Shown in pieces: positions 28,923 through 40,689 of a stretch of DNA of 64,000 nt (its first letter is position 1; the number at the start of each line of letters is the position of its first letter). Under the pieces are notes generated by a model. That model was given only the letters and a program-made list of their open reading frames with translations. It ran no database searches and was not told the origin of the DNA. Origin of the DNA: Beta vulgaris subsp. vulgaris (taxonomy: Eukaryota > Streptophyta > Magnoliopsida > Caryophyllales > Amaranthaceae). A program made the translations under genes and the position numbers. The stretch is from NCBI RefSeq assembly GCF_026745355.1, contig NC_079203.1:5739352-5803351 (forward strand). The letters are read 5' to 3'.

Positions 28923-29678
28923 CATTATTATTATTATATAAATATATATCATTACTATTAAGTATATTATTATTGTTGTTTTCTATATATATTTTGTTTA
29001 TTATAGCTTTATCTTATTATTCTATTATTATTTTGATGAACATGGTTTAGGTCAAAGCACAAATAAACCCACTTTTTTTAGCGCATAAACCAATCAAATC
29101 GCGTCAAGAAGTTTTATGATGTAATTTTCGCGGTCCAACCCAATCATTATTTTATTACTAAATATTTTTATATTATTAAATCTAATTATTAAAATAGTAA
29201 TATTAATTTACTTCTTAGATATTATTGTTATTATATATCATCATCAAGTATTAATATATTAATACAAATAATATAAAATAATTATTATTAATTATCATTA
29301 TTATCAATTATTATTATTATTAATTTATGATTATTAATATTATATTTATAACTATCATTTAAAAATATCCAAAATACTATTATTATTATTATTATTATTC
29401 ATTATTATTACTTATCATTATAATTATTATTTAATATTCATATTATTATTGTTTAAAATATTATTTATACATTCAATTTAATTCAATTTAATTCAATTTA
29501 ATTTAATTTAATTCAATTCAATTCAATTCAATTCAATTCAATTCAATTCAATTCAGTTCAGTTCAGTTCAGCTCAACTCCGATAAGTTCAGCTCCGATAA
29601 GTTCAGTTCAGTTCAGTTCAGCTCCAATAAGTTCAGTTCAGTTCAGTTCAGCTGTTTTATGCCGAAGAGAACAGGCCC
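28744..29678 (+). mobile_element. PIF/Harbinger MITE with CAGTTCAGTT arrays, complete copy
   Basis: The ends are GGGCCTGTTCTC... and ...GAGAACAGGCCC, with TTA as a direct 3-bp TSD at 28741-28743 and 29679-29681. Both sub-terminal zones hold runs of (TTCAG)n, AGCTCCGATAAG and AGCTCCAATAAG. The middle is AT-rich with (ATT)n tracts (28885-28935, 29378-29400). At 935 bp it has no coding capacity. ORFs rich in Tyr here are microsatellite artefacts. Other copies are at 43278-43805 (truncated), 62321-63171 and 63219 onward. Confidence 0.88.
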
Positions 29679-29932
29679 TTAGTCACTATGTTAATATATA
29701 GAATCATTGCTCCGATTTGTACCTGTGGTTGGGCGCCTAATTTAGGCGCCTGACCACAGGTCCGGGCACCTAATTTAGGTGTCTGGACACTTTTTTTAAA
29801 GTCAATAGTTCGATTTTGTGTATTAAAAGAATTATAAAATTTCATTAATATCAATAATGCAATAATGTGGCCGGAAAATTAGTCGGAAAAGTTGACGGAG
29901 TTATTGTCGCCTGAAAAATTGCCGGAGTTCTT
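29147..29932 (+). repeat. Left copy of a 0.78-kb direct repeat flanking the large MULE
   Basis: This stretch holds the right half of the MITE and 254 bp of its flank. It is nearly identical to 43278-44060. Differences are few single bases and small indels (CGCCTGAAA / CGCCGTAAA). Identity stops abruptly after GAGTTCTT at 29932 and 44060. Confidence 0.9.
29722..29786. repeat. Two adjacent near-perfect palindromes
   Basis: The 39 bases from 29722 to 29760 begin CCTGTGGTTGGGCGCC and end GGCGCCTGACCACAGG, centred on TAATTTA. Immediately after, 29763-29786 pairs GGGCACC with GGTGTCTGG around the same TAATTTA centre. Both can extrude as hairpins. The pair is repeated at 43850-43915. Confidence 0.85.
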
Positions 29933-30113
29933 ATTAAAGACCGAAAAAATAAAGACCGAAAAAATAAAAATAAAAAACAAAAAAAACACTTTCATCCCCT
30001 TCATCCGCTTCATCCGCCATTGTTCAAGAACAAAAACATATCCAACACATCCACTTTCTCACTACAAATCTAGTTCCACTACTGAAATCTAGTTCGTTAC
30101 AAATTGAACAAGA

Positions 30114-33080
30114 ATGTCAACCGAAGATTCGAATTCACAAATCGCAAGTTCGTTACAAATTGATCTGAGCAATGAGAATACTCACAGAGATCTCACATTA
30201 CAAATTGAACTAAACAATGAAAACCGTAACACAGATATCACATCAGAAAAAAAAGAAAGAAATTACATGAAGAATCAGCTGGAATACAAGACAAAGTAAC
30301 AGGTGTATGTCTAAAATTAATTTTCAATTGCATTTACTCATTTTCAGTTATAATTTTGATTGTATCAGTTAGTATGCATAAAATTACCTTTTACATTGCA
30401 ACAAAACTCTATTTTTCACTCATTAACTTCTTTTTCAGTTAGACTTATTTAGTTTTCAGTTAGACTTATTAAGTGTTTAGTTAGAATACTTTAGTTTTCA
30501 GTTAATATAGTTTTCAGTTAGACTTAATTAGTTTTCAGTTGGACTTATTACCTCTTCAGTTAAACTTATTTACGCTTCAGTTAGACTTATTTACTCTTCC
30601 GTTAGACTTATTTACTCTTCATTTAGACTGATTCAGATAGACTTATTAAGTGTTCAGTTAGAGTAATTTAGTTTTCAGTTAGACTTATTTACTCTTCAGT
30701 TAGACTGATTCAGTTAGACTTATTAAGTGTTCAGTTAGAGTAATTTATTTTCAGTTAGACTTATTAACTCTTCAGTTAGACTTATTTACACTTCAGTTAG
30801 ACTTATTTCTCTTCAGTTAGACTTATTTACTCTTCAGTTAGACTGATTCATTAGACTAATTTAGTTTTCAGTTAGACTTATTTAGTTTTCAGTTAGACTT
30901 ATTAACTCTTCAGTTAGACTTATTTAGTTTTCAGTTAGACTTATTTGCTCTTCAGTTAGACAGATTCAGTTAGACTAATTTAGTTTTCAGTTAGACTGAT
31001 TCAGTTTTAAGTTAGACTTATTTAGTTTTCAGTTAGACTAATTTTCTTTTCAGTTGGTCCTTAATTTATTTCATTTAGTATTATTATTCTTTCATTTGAT
31101 ACTATTACAATCATTCTCAGCTACACTTGTTTATTTTCAGTTAATGCTTTTGTTCTTTAAGTTAGTGTCCTAATTTTTTGACGTGAACTCAACAGCTGAA
31201 CATGAATATCTCAAGTACATCAATGACGAAATATCAGTAGCAGTTTAATAGGGAGACATGTTACAGATCACAAGATGGTTACAACTTGTATCAAGCACAC
31301 TCAAGAGCATTAGGATTTAGTATTAGGAAACAAACTCTAAGGAGGAGGAGAATTGATAATTCAATATACGAATTCTACTTGGTTTGCTCAAAGGAAGGAG
31401 GCTCAAAATCAACAAACAAAATAACAGAACAAAAAGAAAAGGACACACAACAAGAAAAACCTGTTCATATTATTTCTTTACCTTTTAAATTAGATTCACA
31501 AGCATTCAAATGAAAGTGATTTCTAGCATAATATGTACTATCTTAAAACAGGTTTTCCCAAATACAAGACATAGGCTTTGCCTTTGGCATATAGAGAAGA
31601 ACTTTGTAAGCCACTTCGGATCCCTCAAGACCAATGAAGACTTCAAGAACATGTTCAAGAACTGTTTGATGGGGTGTCAAAATGAATCAGGCTTTGAAGA
31701 ATTGTGGGCGAAAATGATGGAATTGTATGGACACGAGAAAAAGGAATGGTTCGAGCAAGTATATGATCAGAGACACAAGTGGTGCACCGCATTAAACAGG
31801 GATATGTTTTCAGCTGGAATCTTATCATCACAAAGAAGTGAAGTCACAAATAAGGCAATATCATTCAATGCAAAAGCAACAACAAACCTGTTTGAATTCT
31901 ATCATATATTTGAGCAAACAGTGAAAAGATGGAGAAGCAATGAAACTAGTGACAACTTCCGGAACAGAACTGAACGTCCCAAAGCCGTCAAATCCAAATC
32001 AAAGCTTCTGAAACATGCAGCTGATGTATACACACTAGCACTGTATAATGACTTTGAAACAGAGTATGAGTGGGCAATGGCATCATTTTTACGAGCATTT
32101 GCAACAGAAAACTCACAGCTGAAGTTGTTTGAAGTCTCACCAGAAGAAGATTTCAGCAATTCACATACAGTAGCATACGATGAGGCACAACAGAATTAGT
32201 GTGCTCATGTCAATGCTTCACAGAGACGGGGATGCTTTGCTTTCACATAATAAGGGTCATGCACATGTTCAGCATATTTCAAATACCACAACAATATATC
32301 CTTAAGAGATGGACAAGACTTGCAAAGTCAGCAGTATGGGAGAATGTTCAAGGTTAGTGAAATAAATCAATATGACTAACTGACAAATGAAAGCAACTAA
32401 CTGAAAAACTGAAGACTCCAACTGAAACAATTAACTGATCACCTGAAAGATTTAATTAGTGAACTGAAAAAAAAAGGCTCCAGCTGAAACATTACTATAA
32501 CTAACTGATAAATTAATGTTACTACCAGAACATTAATTGGGGGTTTTGTTTGTGTGTGGGAGGGGGGATATTAGTGGTGGGGGTTTTGGGGGGTGTGGGG
32601 TTTAACACTTAACTAACTGAAACAATTAACACACCACCTGAAAGAATTTATAAGCTATCTGAAAAATTTAGTTAGTCAAATGAACTAATTGACTAAGAAA
32701 CATTTATTAAAGCAGACAAGGACCAAAGCCAAAATGCACAGTTGTGGACACCATGGAGACATGCAATAACCAAGAATTTCTACAACCTAGTGTCAATATG
32801 TCAATCAAATGAGGATGCAAGAACATTATGTGACAAGTCGTTGAAGGAATTATACAAATCAGTGAAAGAAGTTTTCAAGACTGATCAACAAAAACAACAA
32901 GAAATCGAAGATGAAGAACTACGAAGACAAACAGTTGAAAATCCTGAGGTGATAAAGACAAAAGGAAGACCACCAAAGGGAAACAAGAGAGTAAAAGGAC
33001 ATTTTGAGAAGCGTAAAATGAAGACAAGGCATCCGAACGAATATGGAACAAAAACCCCAAATGTACCTCAAGTTGAATAG
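30114..33080 (+). pseudogene. FAR1-type MULE transposase pseudogene
   Basis: Coding pieces in order: 30114-30299 (leader, MSTEDSNSQIASS...), about 31250-31509 (FAR1 DNA-binding domain, GFSIRKQTLRRRRIDNSIYE and FYLVCSKEGG), 31510-32199 (C-terminal half of the MULE transposase core, FPNTRHRLCLWHIEKNF), about 32203-32351 (SWIM zinc finger, CSCQCF and CFHI) and about 32714-33080 (KGRPPKGNKR tail). Intact proteins have a long core holding the catalytic acidic residues between the FAR1 domain and FPNTRHR. Here this core is lost and replaced by a stop and a direct junction at about 31500-31530. A stop also lies ahead of the FAR1 domain. The first intron (30300 to about 31190) is almost wholly CAGTTAGAC array. 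The FAR1 family includes domesticated transcription factors; the array and MULE context argue for a transposon gene. Confidence 0.85.
30330..31130 (+). repeat. CAGTTAGACTTATT array in the first FAR1 intron
   Basis: About 35 units of 15-24 bases, with consensus TTTTCAGTTAGACTTATTTA. Spacer words (ACTCTT, GTGTTC, AGTTTT) vary in an order that is repeated in the arrays at 38040-38490 and 41640-42130. Confidence 0.9.
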
Positions 33081-33109
33081 TGTTCAAATAATATTAGTTT
33101 TCAATTGTA

Positions 33110-33850
33110 TTCCACTCAGTAATTGTATTGAAATTTACACTTGTTTATTCCTAAGCTACTCGAAATTCAGTAATATTAGTATTTATTGTCCTTCAGTTAG
33201 ACTTGTTTATTTTTCAGCTAGTGTTTCTAGTGCTTCACTTAGACGTGTTTACTTTTAAGCTTATATTAATTCAGTTTCAGTTAGACTTGTATATTTTTCA
33301 GCTAGTGTTAATTTGCTTCAGTTAGACTAATTTATTTCTCAGCTTATCTTTATACTGCTTCAGTTAGACTTGTGTCTTTTTCAGCTAGTCTTAATGATGC
33401 TTCAGTTAGACTTATTTATTTCTCAGCTTATCTTTATACTGCTTCAGTTAGACTTGTGTCTTTTTCAGCTAGTCTTAATGATGCTTCAGTTAGACTATTT
33501 ATTTTTCAGCTTGTATTAATTGTACTTCAATTAGACTTGTGTATATTTCTGCTTCAGTTAGACTTATTTGATTTTCAGCTCTATTAATTACGCTTCAGTT
33601 AGACTTGTGTAGTTTTCAGCTAGTGTTAAATTTCCTTCAGTCAGACTTATTTATTTTTCAGCTAGTATTAATTGTGCTTCAGCTAGACTTCTTTATTTTT
33701 CAGCTAGTGTTTATAGAGCTTCAGTTAGACTTGTTTATTTTTCAGTTAGACTTGTTTGTTTTTCAGCTACTATTTACAGTGTATAAGTTAGACTTAAAAT
33801 TTATATTTACAAATATATGTCATACACTTATTATTATGAGTTAGATTTTT
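33110..33850 (+). repeat. CAGTTAGACTTGTTTATTTTTCAGCTAGT array between the two genes
   Basis: Roughly 20 units alternate CAGTTAGACTTGT with TTTTCAGCTAGTNTTAAT, giving a longer period of about 50 bases. It lies between the convergent 3' ends of the FAR1-like and Ulp1-like genes. Confidence 0.88.
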
Positions 33851-34489
33851 CATTTTTCAGTTGGTATTTGTATTTTTCCAATTAATTTTCAAACAACTTC
33901 ATTTTTACACAAATGTATTCCATTCAAAGTAAGTGTAAATGTACAATTCATTAAAGAACACAGATATAAAATGTAAAATGAGTTCTGTGCTATTTGTACT
34001 GTACATTGCAAAATTCAATGGTTTCTATTTCTACTGTACATTATAATAATAATAAAAAAAAGTTTGGCACCTAAGAATAATGAAATTTCAACAGTTGCTC
34101 TATTTTCACTTTGTCTCCAAAATTATTATTCAACACATCTTCTACTTTCGCCTCATGATCCCTCCTTCGCCGTAAAATGTGTGCTTCTTTTCTATTCGTC
34201 TTCTTTGATCGATTAAATGCTAATTTATCTAGAACAGCCTCTTTATCCTTCCTTATCTTCTGTCTTGCCATCAGTTCAGGTTTCTTTGCAGACCAAACAT
34301 AACAGTCATGCTTCACTTTCTCTCTCAGTTTGTTTAAAGGATGGTCCACAAGACGAAGAGCAAGCCTACACCGCTCAAGGTTTTTGGTGGCTGCCTAAAA
34401 AATAAAAAAATCAAAACTATTAAAAAAGGTTCAAAAATGTAACAATTACAAAATAAAACTAACTGAAAATAAACAACAACATCAACTAG

Positions 34490-34735
34490 TCTTTATAGTC
34501 CTTCATTGTTTTTCAGGTAGTCCTTATAATGCTTTCAGCTAGTAATGATTGTGTTTCAGTTAGACTTGATTGTTTTTCACCTAGTATTTATTATGTTTCA
34601 GTTAGACTTGTTTATTTCTAAGCTAGTCTTTACAGTGCTTCAGTTAGACTTCATTATTTCTCAGCTAGTCTTTATAGTGCTTCAGTTAGACATCTTTGTT
34701 TTTCAGCTAGTCTTTCAAGTCCTTCACTAACTGGC
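34490..34735 (+). repeat. CAGTTAGAC array in a Ulp1-like intron
   Basis: About ten units, TTCAGTTAGACTTNTTTNTTTTTCAGCTAGTCTTTATAGTGC, on the strand opposite to the gene. Short reverse-sense words (ACTAACTGAAA) sit next to the exon at 34430-34470. Confidence 0.85.
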
Positions 34736-34820
34736 TATCATACCTTTTTCTATTAAAAAACTTTCAAAAACAGAAATGTAACAAGCAAAATACTCCCTAA
34801 AAACAATAAAGTAATCATAC

Positions 34821-35262
34821 CCTTTTAAGGTCAACAAGTGCAGCATGGTTAGTATTTTGACCGTCATACAGCTCCATGGTTTTGATTGCATAGACACCAC
34901 AATCAAAATTGTTGTCCTTGCTTCTCCAAGGGAAGTAAAGAGTTGATGTTTGCCAATGGTGGAGACGATCAAAATCACGACATCTCATAGTCTCTTCATA
35001 AAAGAATCAAAAGCACGACACTGCATTTGAAGATCAAAAAAAAAACAACAATTAAAAAACAAGTAATAAAATGGAACAAAAAAAAAAATACAAATGCTCA
35101 TAAAAAGGTACGTACAAAGTATGTAAGACCGTTAAATTCCTCATGCTTATATCTATCAATGTCCTTCATGTCTGTACGATTGTCAATATTTTCAATCCTT
35201 TTTGCTTTCTTGTTCAGCACCAAGACAGTATAATGATCATCCTTGTGAACAGGAACAAAAAT
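34821..35262 (-). other. Ulp1 catalytic core (His, Asp, Cys) in two exons
   Basis: Exon 35262-35116 reads IFVPVHKDDHYTVLVLNKKA and IENIDNRTDM, giving the catalytic His and Asp. Exon 35020-34821 reads LHHWQTSTLYFPWRSKDNNF then DCGVYAIKTME, giving the catalytic Cys. The order His, Asp, Cys is that of clan CE proteases. A one-base shift at about 35000 separates the first residues of the second exon from the rest. Confidence 0.85.
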
Positions 35263-35759
35263 CTGGAAGATAAACATAAGATGCAAAAGCAATAAGTCTA
35301 CCTGACAGAGAACAAAAAACAAAATGAAATACTAAAAACACTAGCTGAACTAAAAACATACACTAACTGAAAACATAAACTAGGACTAACTGACAAGTAA
35401 CATACACTAACTGAAAGAGAAAATTACACTAACTGAACAAATAAAAAAATGGTTAACAATAATACAACTAACCAGTTCAGCTTCTCGAATATCATTCCGT
35501 GGAAATGATTTCACCCATGAAGAAATAGCTTCCTTACATTTCTTGTAGAATAAATCATCATCTTTTGTAATAAGCTTTTTCTTGTTTTCTTCCCATTCCT
35601 TAAACTTCTGATCATACTGACTAGTGCCCTCCAGGTTCTTCAAAATAATCTCATTTTCAGCAATCTCACTCTCAAACTGAACCTTTTTTACCTTCTCAGC
35701 ACACAACCAATTGATATAGTTCTACAACAAAAGAAAATAGATATAATGACAAACTGAAA

Positions 35760-36360
35760 CATTAAGTTTAGTTTTCAGTTAGACTTTTTAAAATGTCAGT
35801 TAGATTTATTTACTTTTCAGTTAGACTTATTTAGTTTTCAGTTAGACTCATTAAGTTTTCAGTTAGACTCATTAAGTTTTCAGTTAGACTCATTAAGTTC
35901 TCAGTGAGACTCATTAAGTTTTCAGTGAGACTTATTTACTTCTCAGTTAGACAAATTTACTTTTCAGTTAGACTCATTTAGTTTTCAGTTAGACTTATTA
36001 AGTTTTCAGTAAGACTCATTAAGTTTTCAGTTAGACTCATTAAGTTTTCAGTTAGACTCATTAAGTTTTCAGTTAGACTCATTAAGTTTTCAGTTAGACT
36101 TATTTACTTCTCAGTTAGAGTAATTTACTTTTCAGTTAGACTCATTTAGTTTTCAGTTAGACTTCTTTATTTTTCAGTTACACTTATTTATTATTCAGCT
36201 AGACTTATTAAGTTTTCAGTTACACTTATTTAGTTGTCAGTTACACTTATTTACTTTTTATTAGACTGAAAACATAATATGACCAACTGAAAAACATAAC
36301 ATGACAAACTGAAAAACAGAAGATGACCAACTGACAAAATAATATGACCAAATGAAAACA
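35760..36360 (+). repeat. CAGTTAGACTCATTAAGTTTT array in a Ulp1-like intron
   Basis: About 24 regular units of 21-22 bases, many reading TTTTCAGTTAGACTCATTAA, run to 36260. Reverse-sense words (GACCAACTGAAAA) follow from 36270 to 36350, next to the exon. Confidence 0.9.
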
Positions 36361-37109
36361 AACATATAAAACTAAGCAATAACAACACTTACAAAAGGCA
36401 TAATATTAAACCAGAATCTCCTTGTTGCAGAAGGTGATTCCTCTTCTTGCCTATTGAACATGAAGGCGCATCCGTCAATAACTCCACTTGTCAGCCAACC
36501 TTGACGAGGCATGCTAATTAAGTCGAACTTGTACAACTGAACCGCATAGTTGCTATGAGGATTATCAAAATCCACAATGAGATCACTTGTTAGTTCACTT
36601 TGCATAATGTCATTTTTCATCTTCACTTCCTCAGAATCTGTATCCAATGACATATATGCAACATCTTCATACTCATTGTAAAATAGATAATCAACCAGCA
36701 ACCTCTGGTCAGGAGACAGATCACTCAAATATCTATTATAATGTTGCAAACTTCGACACAATATTATGCCATGGTTGTTGACAGGAACAACATGCAATCC
36801 AGGGGTAGAAGATGAAACATCACCAGCTTCCTTCTCATCCTCTTCTTTTTTACCCTTGTCAGAAGATGAACCAACTCCTTGATCAGCAATCCTATCAATG
36901 AGGTCCTCCAAACCTTCATCGTCATAATCATCACCCGGTTCCTTAACCCTCACAACTTTCCCAACTTTCTCTGAAGTAGGGTCATAGTCCCACCCCTTCA
37001 ATAATTCAGGTGTTGAAGGGATTTCTGACTTTGATTGTTTCTGAGGTTTGTAGGATTTGTATGATGATTGATCAGAATAAGAGCCATCACCCTGCATTCA
37101 ATTAAAATA

Positions 37110-38650
37110 TTAAAAAAGGATGACAGATATACTAACTGAAAGATAAACATACACTAACTGAAAATAGAAACAGATACTAAATGACAAGAAACATAAACCA
37201 AATGAAAATTAAACAATTACTAACTGACAAGAAAGATACACTAACTGAAACATAACATAATACTAACTGACAAAAAACAAACACTAACTGACATGAAACT
37301 TACACTAACTCAAACATAAACTGATACTAACTGACAACAAACAAACATACACTAACTGAAATAAAAGATATACTAAATGACAAGAAACATACACTAACTG
37401 AAACAGAAAAATAAACAAATTAAAACAGAAACTAAAACTATACTTACTCGAGGATATTTTACATTTACTGGAGTGATGATTGGAATTGAACTTCCAACAC
37501 CCTCACCACTCTCTGCACTGTATGGAAGATCCTCAAAACAGGACTAGGAGTTAATAGTTGGAATGAAGGGGCGTCGAAATCAGCAATGTTTTTCCTTTTA
37601 GCAGAAGAATCAACTCTCCAAGACTTTCTGCTATATACATTCTCAACAGCTTCAACAACAGGAGGAGGAGGAGGAGGAGTTGGAGTACGAAGATCAACAA
37701 TATCAATACCAGCAGCGGTGCGAGTAGGGACGTGTGTAGAAATTTTACACTTATCCTTATCCTTAGCCCCTTTGACTTGATCATCATCAGCATTCCTCCT
37801 CTTCCTATCAGCTTCCTTTGGTTGTTCTTTCTCAACATCTTAATTCAACAAAAAAAAATAAAAAATAAATAAAAAATAAAAGTTCCATTTGATATTTATA
37901 TGATATTCAGTTGGTATTAAGACTATTTCAGTTAGAGTATCAAAATTTTCAGTTGGTCTGAATATTCTTTCAGTTTGACTTGTTTATTGTTCAGGTAGTC
38001 TTTATAGTCCTTCAGTTAGACTTGTTTATTTTTCAGCTAGTCTTTATAACTTCAGTTAGACTTATTTACTCTTCCGTTAGACTTATTTACTCTTCAGTTA
38101 CACTGATTAAGTGAGACTTATTAAGTGTTCAGTTAGAGTAATTTAGTTTTCAGTTAGACTTATTAACTCTTCAGTTAGGCTTATTTACACTTCAGTTAGA
38201 CTTATTTTCTCTTCAGTTAGACTTATTTACTCTTCAGTTAGACTAACTTAGTTTTCAGTTAGACTTATTTAGTTTTCAGTTAGACTTATTACCTCTTCAG
38301 TTAGACGTATTTGCTCTTAAGTTAGACTGATTCAGTTAGACTAATTTAGTTTTCAGTTGATATACTTTTCAGTTAGACTTATTTAGTTTTCAGTTAGACT
38401 TATTTTCTTTTCAGTTGGTCCTTAATTTATTTCATTTAGTATAATTATTCTTTTATTTGATACTATTACAATCATTTTCAGCTACACTTTATAATACTTC
38501 ATCAATTATTGTTCAAGTAATCTTTATAGTGCTTACTTCCTATTTATTTTTCAGTTCGTTTTCATATTGTTACAAACTAAAACAGTATTTCAGTTGCTAT
38601 TTATAAGATATTATTTCCTTTAGAGCATCACATTTTTCAGTTGGTCTTTG
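37110..38650. repeat. Paired reverse and forward CAGTTAG arrays around an acidic-linker exon
   Basis: From 37125 to 37420 the words read ACTAACTGAAA / ACTAACTGACA. After the exon (37450-37838), from 37905 to 38490, they read TTCAGTTAGACTTATT. The block from about 38040 is nearly the same as 30590-31130. Confidence 0.88.
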
Positions 38651-38939
38651 AATTCTTTCAATTAGGAATAACATGAAAGAAACTTACTTCCTCCTTTCTC
38701 TCCTTCTGCATGAACCCCAGCATCCAACTCCTTATTTCCTCCTTCCTCTTTATCTCCTTGAAGACCACAATCATCATCAGCATTGCCAGTCTTCTTATTA
38801 TCATCTTCCTTCGGTTCTTTCTCATTATCTTCATTCAAAAACAAAAACAATAAAAAAATAAATAAATACACAATAACTGAAAAACACAAAATCAGAAATG
38901 AATAAATTCATTGACAAACTAAAACTATTTTTCCACCAG

Positions 38940-39375
38940 ATACCAAAAGTTTCATTTGGTATTTATATGATATTCAGCTAGTATTAATATTATTTCAGTT
39001 AGAATATCAGACTTTTCAGTTGGTCTTTTTATTCTTTCAGTTAGCTATTTAACTTTTTCATTTAAGCAAACTAAAACAATACAATAAGAAGAACTTACTT
39101 CCACCTTCCTCTTTTTTAGTTATCAGTTAGACTTATGTACTCTTCAGTTAGACTTCTTTAATTTTCAGTTAGACGTATTTACTTCTCAGCTAGACTTATT
39201 TACTTCTAAGTTAGACTTATTAAGTTTTCAGTTAGACTAATATAATTTTCAGTTAGACTTATTAACTCTTCAGTTACATAGTTTCAGTTAGACTTCTTTA
39301 TTTCTATGTTACACTTCTTTACTTTTAAGTTAGACTTATTTGCTCTTCAGCTAGAACTGACATTATTTCAGTTAG
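38940..39375 (+). repeat. CAGTTAGAC array, partly a duplicate of 37870-38000
   Basis: The stretch 38945-39060 (TTTCATTTGGTATTTATATG...) repeats 37883-38000, and the exons next to each also resemble each other. Units continue to 39375. Confidence 0.8.
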
Positions 39376-40689
39376 AGGTCAACAGTCTTCACTTAGAGTT
39401 CAAGAGTAAAAAAAAAAAACATAAGATAAATGAAACTCACAGGAACATCAAGAGCATCTATTTCCTCATCAGTCATCAACTATGAGGAAGATCCATGATA
39501 AGCTGCCTAATTGAAGGTGATGGACCCTCAACCACCTTAATTATAGGAGAACCAGACTTCCTACTAGCAACACTAACACTGGGAGTTTTAAACTCAACCT
39601 TCTATTTTTCACGCTTCACCGGCAGAATAAAATCCATGTTGATCTCAAACTGCTTCACAACATCAGTCAAATCCTTCTCATCCTGCCAATAACTGATAAA
39701 TGGCTTACTGACATTTGAATAATCCAGATTACGACACTTGAAGTTGTGAATAACAGCAAGAGTCAAAGCGCTGACGCATCCCGAAGCTTGAATGATACTT
39801 TCTTCTGTCCAAGCTCAATCTTCTTAATCATAATAGACTGATGACAGTCCAAAACAGCAGCACAAAGACTTCTCAATATATATCCACACCAGTCATAACT
39901 TGAAATTGCAGATGCATCTTCTAAACTCTTGGCACATTTCAGCACAGGCCCTAAATCAGCTATAGGACATAGAAGCTTGGACAACGAAAAGATAACAAAT
40001 AACTTCTTGAAATCATCCCCGGATTCATATTTCTTAAACAAATCATCCCAATTTTTTCTACCAATATATACCTTCTTGGGATCAGAAATACCAAGAAACC
40101 TATGCCAATCCTTCCTGGCACTTCCAGCCTCTATCTGACTACCTTTCCTCCTAAAGGCGTCATCATCTATAACCTCTACTGCTCTATCTGACACAGGTAA
40201 CCCCAAAACATCACTAATGGTAAACTTATTAAAAATCAGTTTACCATTCTTTGTTGAAAACATCATTCCAGATGCATTGTAATTTAACAACACCTCCAAA
40301 TTCAGATTAGGACAAAACTTCTTTATCCTAATATCTAAGAGACTCCCAAACCCAATATCCCTAATGTCTCTTTTTTGCTCATCACTCAAATTACTAACCA
40401 CTTCATTTAAATGGGAATAGTCTGACAATACTTGTAGATTAATTGACTTTATTTCTTGCTCAGTGAAATTCCTAACAAAAGTGAACAAAAATAACTTTAA
40501 AACATAAAAAAAAAACACAATCATATAATATAAAAGGAGAATAATGAAAAAAACATACGATCTATCAAATGTGTCTTTTTGTTGATCGGGATTAGATCTT
40601 GAAAATGAAAACTTGATTGGTGATAAATCAGATTTGCCTTTCTTCTTAGACAAGGATTTATCACATCTGAAAGAAAGAAAGTTTAATCA

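Noticed and set aside
28704..28961. Tyr-rich ORF
   Set aside because: It results from an (ATT)n microsatellite inside the MITE.
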